64,000 nt of DNA, from assembly GCF_001029285.1 (NCBI RefSeq), contig NZ_LDZY01000001.1, forward strand, positions 248,001 through 312,000, read 5' to 3'. A program made the position numbers and the translations under genes. Position 1 is the first letter of the stretch, and each line of letters starts with the position of its first letter. Positions 62,021 through 64,000 of the stretch are shown here, piece after piece. Source of the stretch: Desulfosporosinus acididurans. GTDB lineage: Bacteria; Bacillota; Desulfitobacteriia; Desulfitobacteriales; Desulfitobacteriaceae. The notes beneath the pieces were generated by a model that worked only from the letters and a program-made list of their open reading frames with translations, searched no databases and was not told the DNA's origin.

Positions 62021-62111
62021 TTTTGATCCAGTTTTTAGACCCCCACTTCTATAAGTGGGGTAGAGTCCCCATCTGAAGCCCCGATGTTCAGCTTTAGCTG
62101 AACGAGTTCAC
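62021..62111 (-). repeat. dispersed palindromic element M, copy 5 (most complete)
   Basis: Minus strand: GTGAACTCGTTCAGCTAAAG, CTGAACATCGGGGCTTCAGA, GGGGACTCTACCCCACTT then AAGTGGGGGTCTAAAAACTG and GATCAAAA. Its first bases form the end of the spoVR gene. Confidence 0.8.
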
Positions 62112-63593
62112 TTTTTGCCGCCGGCTGACAAGCCCATCACTAAATTCGAAAATATGGGGTTTTCCATCAACAACTGTTTCCAGAGCAGCAGATTTTCCCC
62201 AAAGAGACTGAACTAAAGAAAGGGTCTTTTCAAGATAAACGATATCAAGATCCACGCCTTCATGGCAATGTTTGAGATAAAGTCCTCCTTTGCCCTCATA
62301 ATCTCCTTCTTGCACGACTATGCGCGGATTGCCGCCATTAACAAGCTGTTGAACTAAATTGTCCCGTACTTTCTCCCAATCAATTTCCGTGACTTGCCAG
62401 TGGGCTCCTACTTTGCGGAAATTAAACAAATTTAGTTCTTCCACTAATTCTTTGCTCAGATGATTGCGAATAAAGGAAAGATCGTTTTCCGTCTCCCGCA
62501 GTTCGAAGAGTTCTTCCAGCGATTTCTTTTTAGCAAGGCTTTCCCATAGTTTCACTCCTAAATAATAGGGATTAAGCCCCATGCGTGAAGGCTGAACAAC
62601 TTGACTATGCATCAAGGAAAATTCCAAAGCTTCATTCTCAGTAAGCTCGAGTTCGCGCATTATTTTGGCATGCCAAAAGGTTGCCCATCCTTCGTTGATA
62701 ATTTTAGTTTCGATTTGAGGGAAAAAGTAGAGTGACTCTTCGCGGACAATGCTTACAATATCCCTTTGCCATTCTTCCAAACCCGGAGAAAATTCAATGA
62801 GATAATACAAAAGGTCCTCATAATCCTGTTTTGCCTGTGTCCCATGTTCTTTGTCAGATAAATCCTCCCACAAATCTTCATAGGGAGTAGAGTTCCGCGA
62901 TTTTCTGCCCGCAGCCTTATTAGGCTCTCTCGTTGGAATTTTCGACTGTTGACAATTACCGCAACTTCCGCAAGTTCGCTTTGTCGAGCAGCCTTGACCT
63001 TGGCAGTTCGACCCCTGGCAAGAATTTTCTCCTCCTGTCTTCTTATTTTTCAGAGGATGTTTTGGGGTCTTGTCTGTTTTATAATCCGGCCCGATATGAG
63101 AGCGAAAGTCAACGTGTTCTTGGATCGCCAGAACTGCATCTAAAGTAGATTCCACCTTTTCCCGGCCATACAAACATTCATAATCACGAATTTTTTCCGC
63201 ATGGGCAGCCATTCTTTCCACCATGTCTTTAGGTGTATGGGAAAAATAATGGTTATTTTTAAAAAAGTCTACATGAGCATAGACATGACCTATTACAAGC
63301 TTGTTCTGGGTTAAATGATTACCCTCCAGTAGGAATGCATAGGCGGGATTTGTATTAATTACCAGTTCATAAATCCTACTTAAGTTCAAATCATACTGAG
63401 TTTTCATACGATAAAATGCCTTACCAAAACTCCAGTGAGCAAAACGCACCGGCATGCCGTAAGCTCCGAAGGTATACAAGGCCTCGGCAGGAACAATTTC
63501 AAAATTTACCGGATAGAAATCAAGTCCCATGCCTCGTGCCACCTGAGCGATGTTCTGGGCTATGGTCGTTAACCTAACCATCTCTGTATCCAT
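62094..63593 (-). CDS. SpoVR family protein
   Basis: The 499-residue protein is SpoVR-like (LGLNPYYLGVKLWESLA type motif GLNPYYLGVKLWE, ELVINTNPAYAFLLEGN). An insert near 190-215 holds six Cys (C192, 197, 202, 208, 211, 214). The last residues VNSFS and the TAA come from element M, so the C-terminus has been altered by it. SpoVR acts in spore cortex formation; the yhbH gene next to it belongs to the same set. Confidence 0.88.
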   Translation of the reverse strand: MDTEMVRLTTIAQNIAQVARGMGLDFYPVNFEIVPAEALYTFGAYGMPVRFAHWSFGKAFYRMKTQYDLNLSRIYELVINTNPAYAFLLEGNHLTQNKLVIGHVYAHVDFFKNNHYFSHTPKDMVERMAAHAEKIRDYECLYGREKVESTLDAVLAIQEHVDFRSHIGPDYKTDKTPKHPLKNKKTGGENSCQGSNCQGQGCSTKRTCGSCGNCQQSKIPTREPNKAAGRKSRNSTPYEDLWEDLSDKEHGTQAKQDYEDLLYYLIEFSPGLEEWQRDIVSIVREESLYFFPQIETKIINEGWATFWHAKIMRELELTENEALEFSLMHSQVVQPSRMGLNPYYLGVKLWESLAKKKSLEELFELRETENDLSFIRNHLSKELVEELNLFNFRKVGAHWQVTEIDWEKVRDNLVQQLVNGGNPRIVVQEGDYEGKGGLYLKHCHEGVDLDIVYLEKTLSLVQSLWGKSAALETVVDGKPHIFEFSDGLVSRRQKVNSFS

Positions 63594-63625
63594 GCCTTCC
63601 CCCCTTATGGTAACTCTTCCGAGGC

Positions 63626-64000
63626 CTAAGAAAAAACGGTCTTTAAAGCATCATAAACTTCGTTGCGATCACGAATCGTTACTAATCTGAGCTTTGGATC
63701 AGTAATACGTTTTAATGTCGACATCAACGTACTGGAATAATGGGTTCTCAGAATTTCGCCATATCCAACCACCCGACTTACCTCGACGAGATTTTTCATC
63801 AAGGTTAAAGCCCGAGAATTATCCGACCCTATATTATCTCCGTCCGTAAAATGAACCGGATAGATATTAAAATGCGCTGGTGGATAGTCGCTTTCAATTA
63901 AATCCAACGCGTATTTATATACTGAAGAACAACGTGTTCCGCCGCTTTCTCCCCGAGTAAAGAATTCTTCTTCGGTAACTTCTTTGGCCTCCGTATGATG
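63626..64000 (-). CDS. yhbH: YhbH/DUF444 family protein, partial
   Basis: The frame is open to the window edge and gives at least 124 C-terminal residues: EFFTRGESGGTRCSSVYKYA, then YPVHFTDGDNIGSDNS, the DUF444 (von Willebrand-like) pattern of sporulation protein YhbH. The start lies beyond base 64000. It precedes spoVR on the same strand, as in many sporulating Firmicutes, with prkA usually further upstream. Confidence 0.9.
   Translation of the reverse strand, partial: HHTEAKEVTEEEFFTRGESGGTRCSSVYKYALDLIESDYPPAHFNIYPVHFTDGDNIGSDNSRALTLMKNLVEVSRVVGYGEILRTHYSSTLMSTLKRITDPKLRLVTIRDRNEVYDALKTVFS

Overview
The window looks like the chromosome of a low-GC, endospore-forming, anaerobic Firmicute of the Peptococcaceae type (Desulfosporosinus/Desulfitobacterium-like). 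That placement is an inference from gene content: a SpoVB-like flippase, an alpha/beta SASP, SpoVR next to YhbH, a 6S RNA of Gram-positive shape, an FmdE-family protein, an FtsA-like protein with a long C-terminal extension, and strong AGGAGG ribosome binding sites with frequent TTG/GTG starts.

The first half is accessory DNA. From 1 to about 10.3 kb lies a defence-like island: a D12-class adenine methyltransferase with a coupled 82-aa gene, a UPF0489 (arginase-fold) protein, a zinc-ribbon plus deoxyribosyltransferase/TIR-fold protein, a small membrane protein, a Y-family polymerase behind a LexA-type box, a dGTPase, and a convergent overlapping pair resembling the sce7725 (beta protein) and sce7726 families. 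Four minus-strand genes here share a near-identical promoter block (called R1: GAAGTAAGGGGAAACTTGTC on the + strand, next to an extended -10). Three of those genes are followed by a decayed copy of the first codons of the 82-aa gene (called R2). This suggests a cassette-like array with conserved flanks and exchangeable cargo, and is the most unusual signal in the window.

From 10.5 to 12.8 kb is a small lysis cassette (LLH holin, DUF1906 lysin, phage_holin_4 holin). It is followed by a membrane-anchored protein with a 24-bp tandem repeat (13.3-13.6 kb), an unassigned candidate ncRNA (14.4-14.7 kb), a frameshifted GNAT acetyltransferase, an IS91-like transposase coupled to a tyrosine recombinase, a dCMP deaminase, and an IS110-family element with a frameshifted transposase. 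The stretch 20.5-28.7 kb is sparse: small unknown genes, an MFS transporter, a lipoprotein and insertion debris.

From 28.7 kb the window becomes dense core chromosome: EF-G-like GTPase, isoaspartyl dipeptidase, SpoVB-like flippase, SASP, a preQ0 operon (queD-queC-DUF366-queE-folE-ypmA-like-surE), a TPR protein, a Fur-family regulator, RlmI-like methyltransferase, M28 peptidase, PLD lipoprotein, phosphoglycerate mutase-like enzyme, 6S RNA, lgt, FtsA-like protein, a dnaA-paralogue/pfkA/pgi run, LysR regulator, cyclophilin, a zinc uptake operon with its own Fur/Zur regulator, two DedA proteins, and spoVR-yhbH running off the right edge.

A dispersed palindromic element (five copies at 27.8, 28.1, 39.9, 53.8 and 62.0 kb, containing GTTCAGCTAAAGCTGAAC) marks intergenic regions; one copy supplies the stop codon of spoVR.
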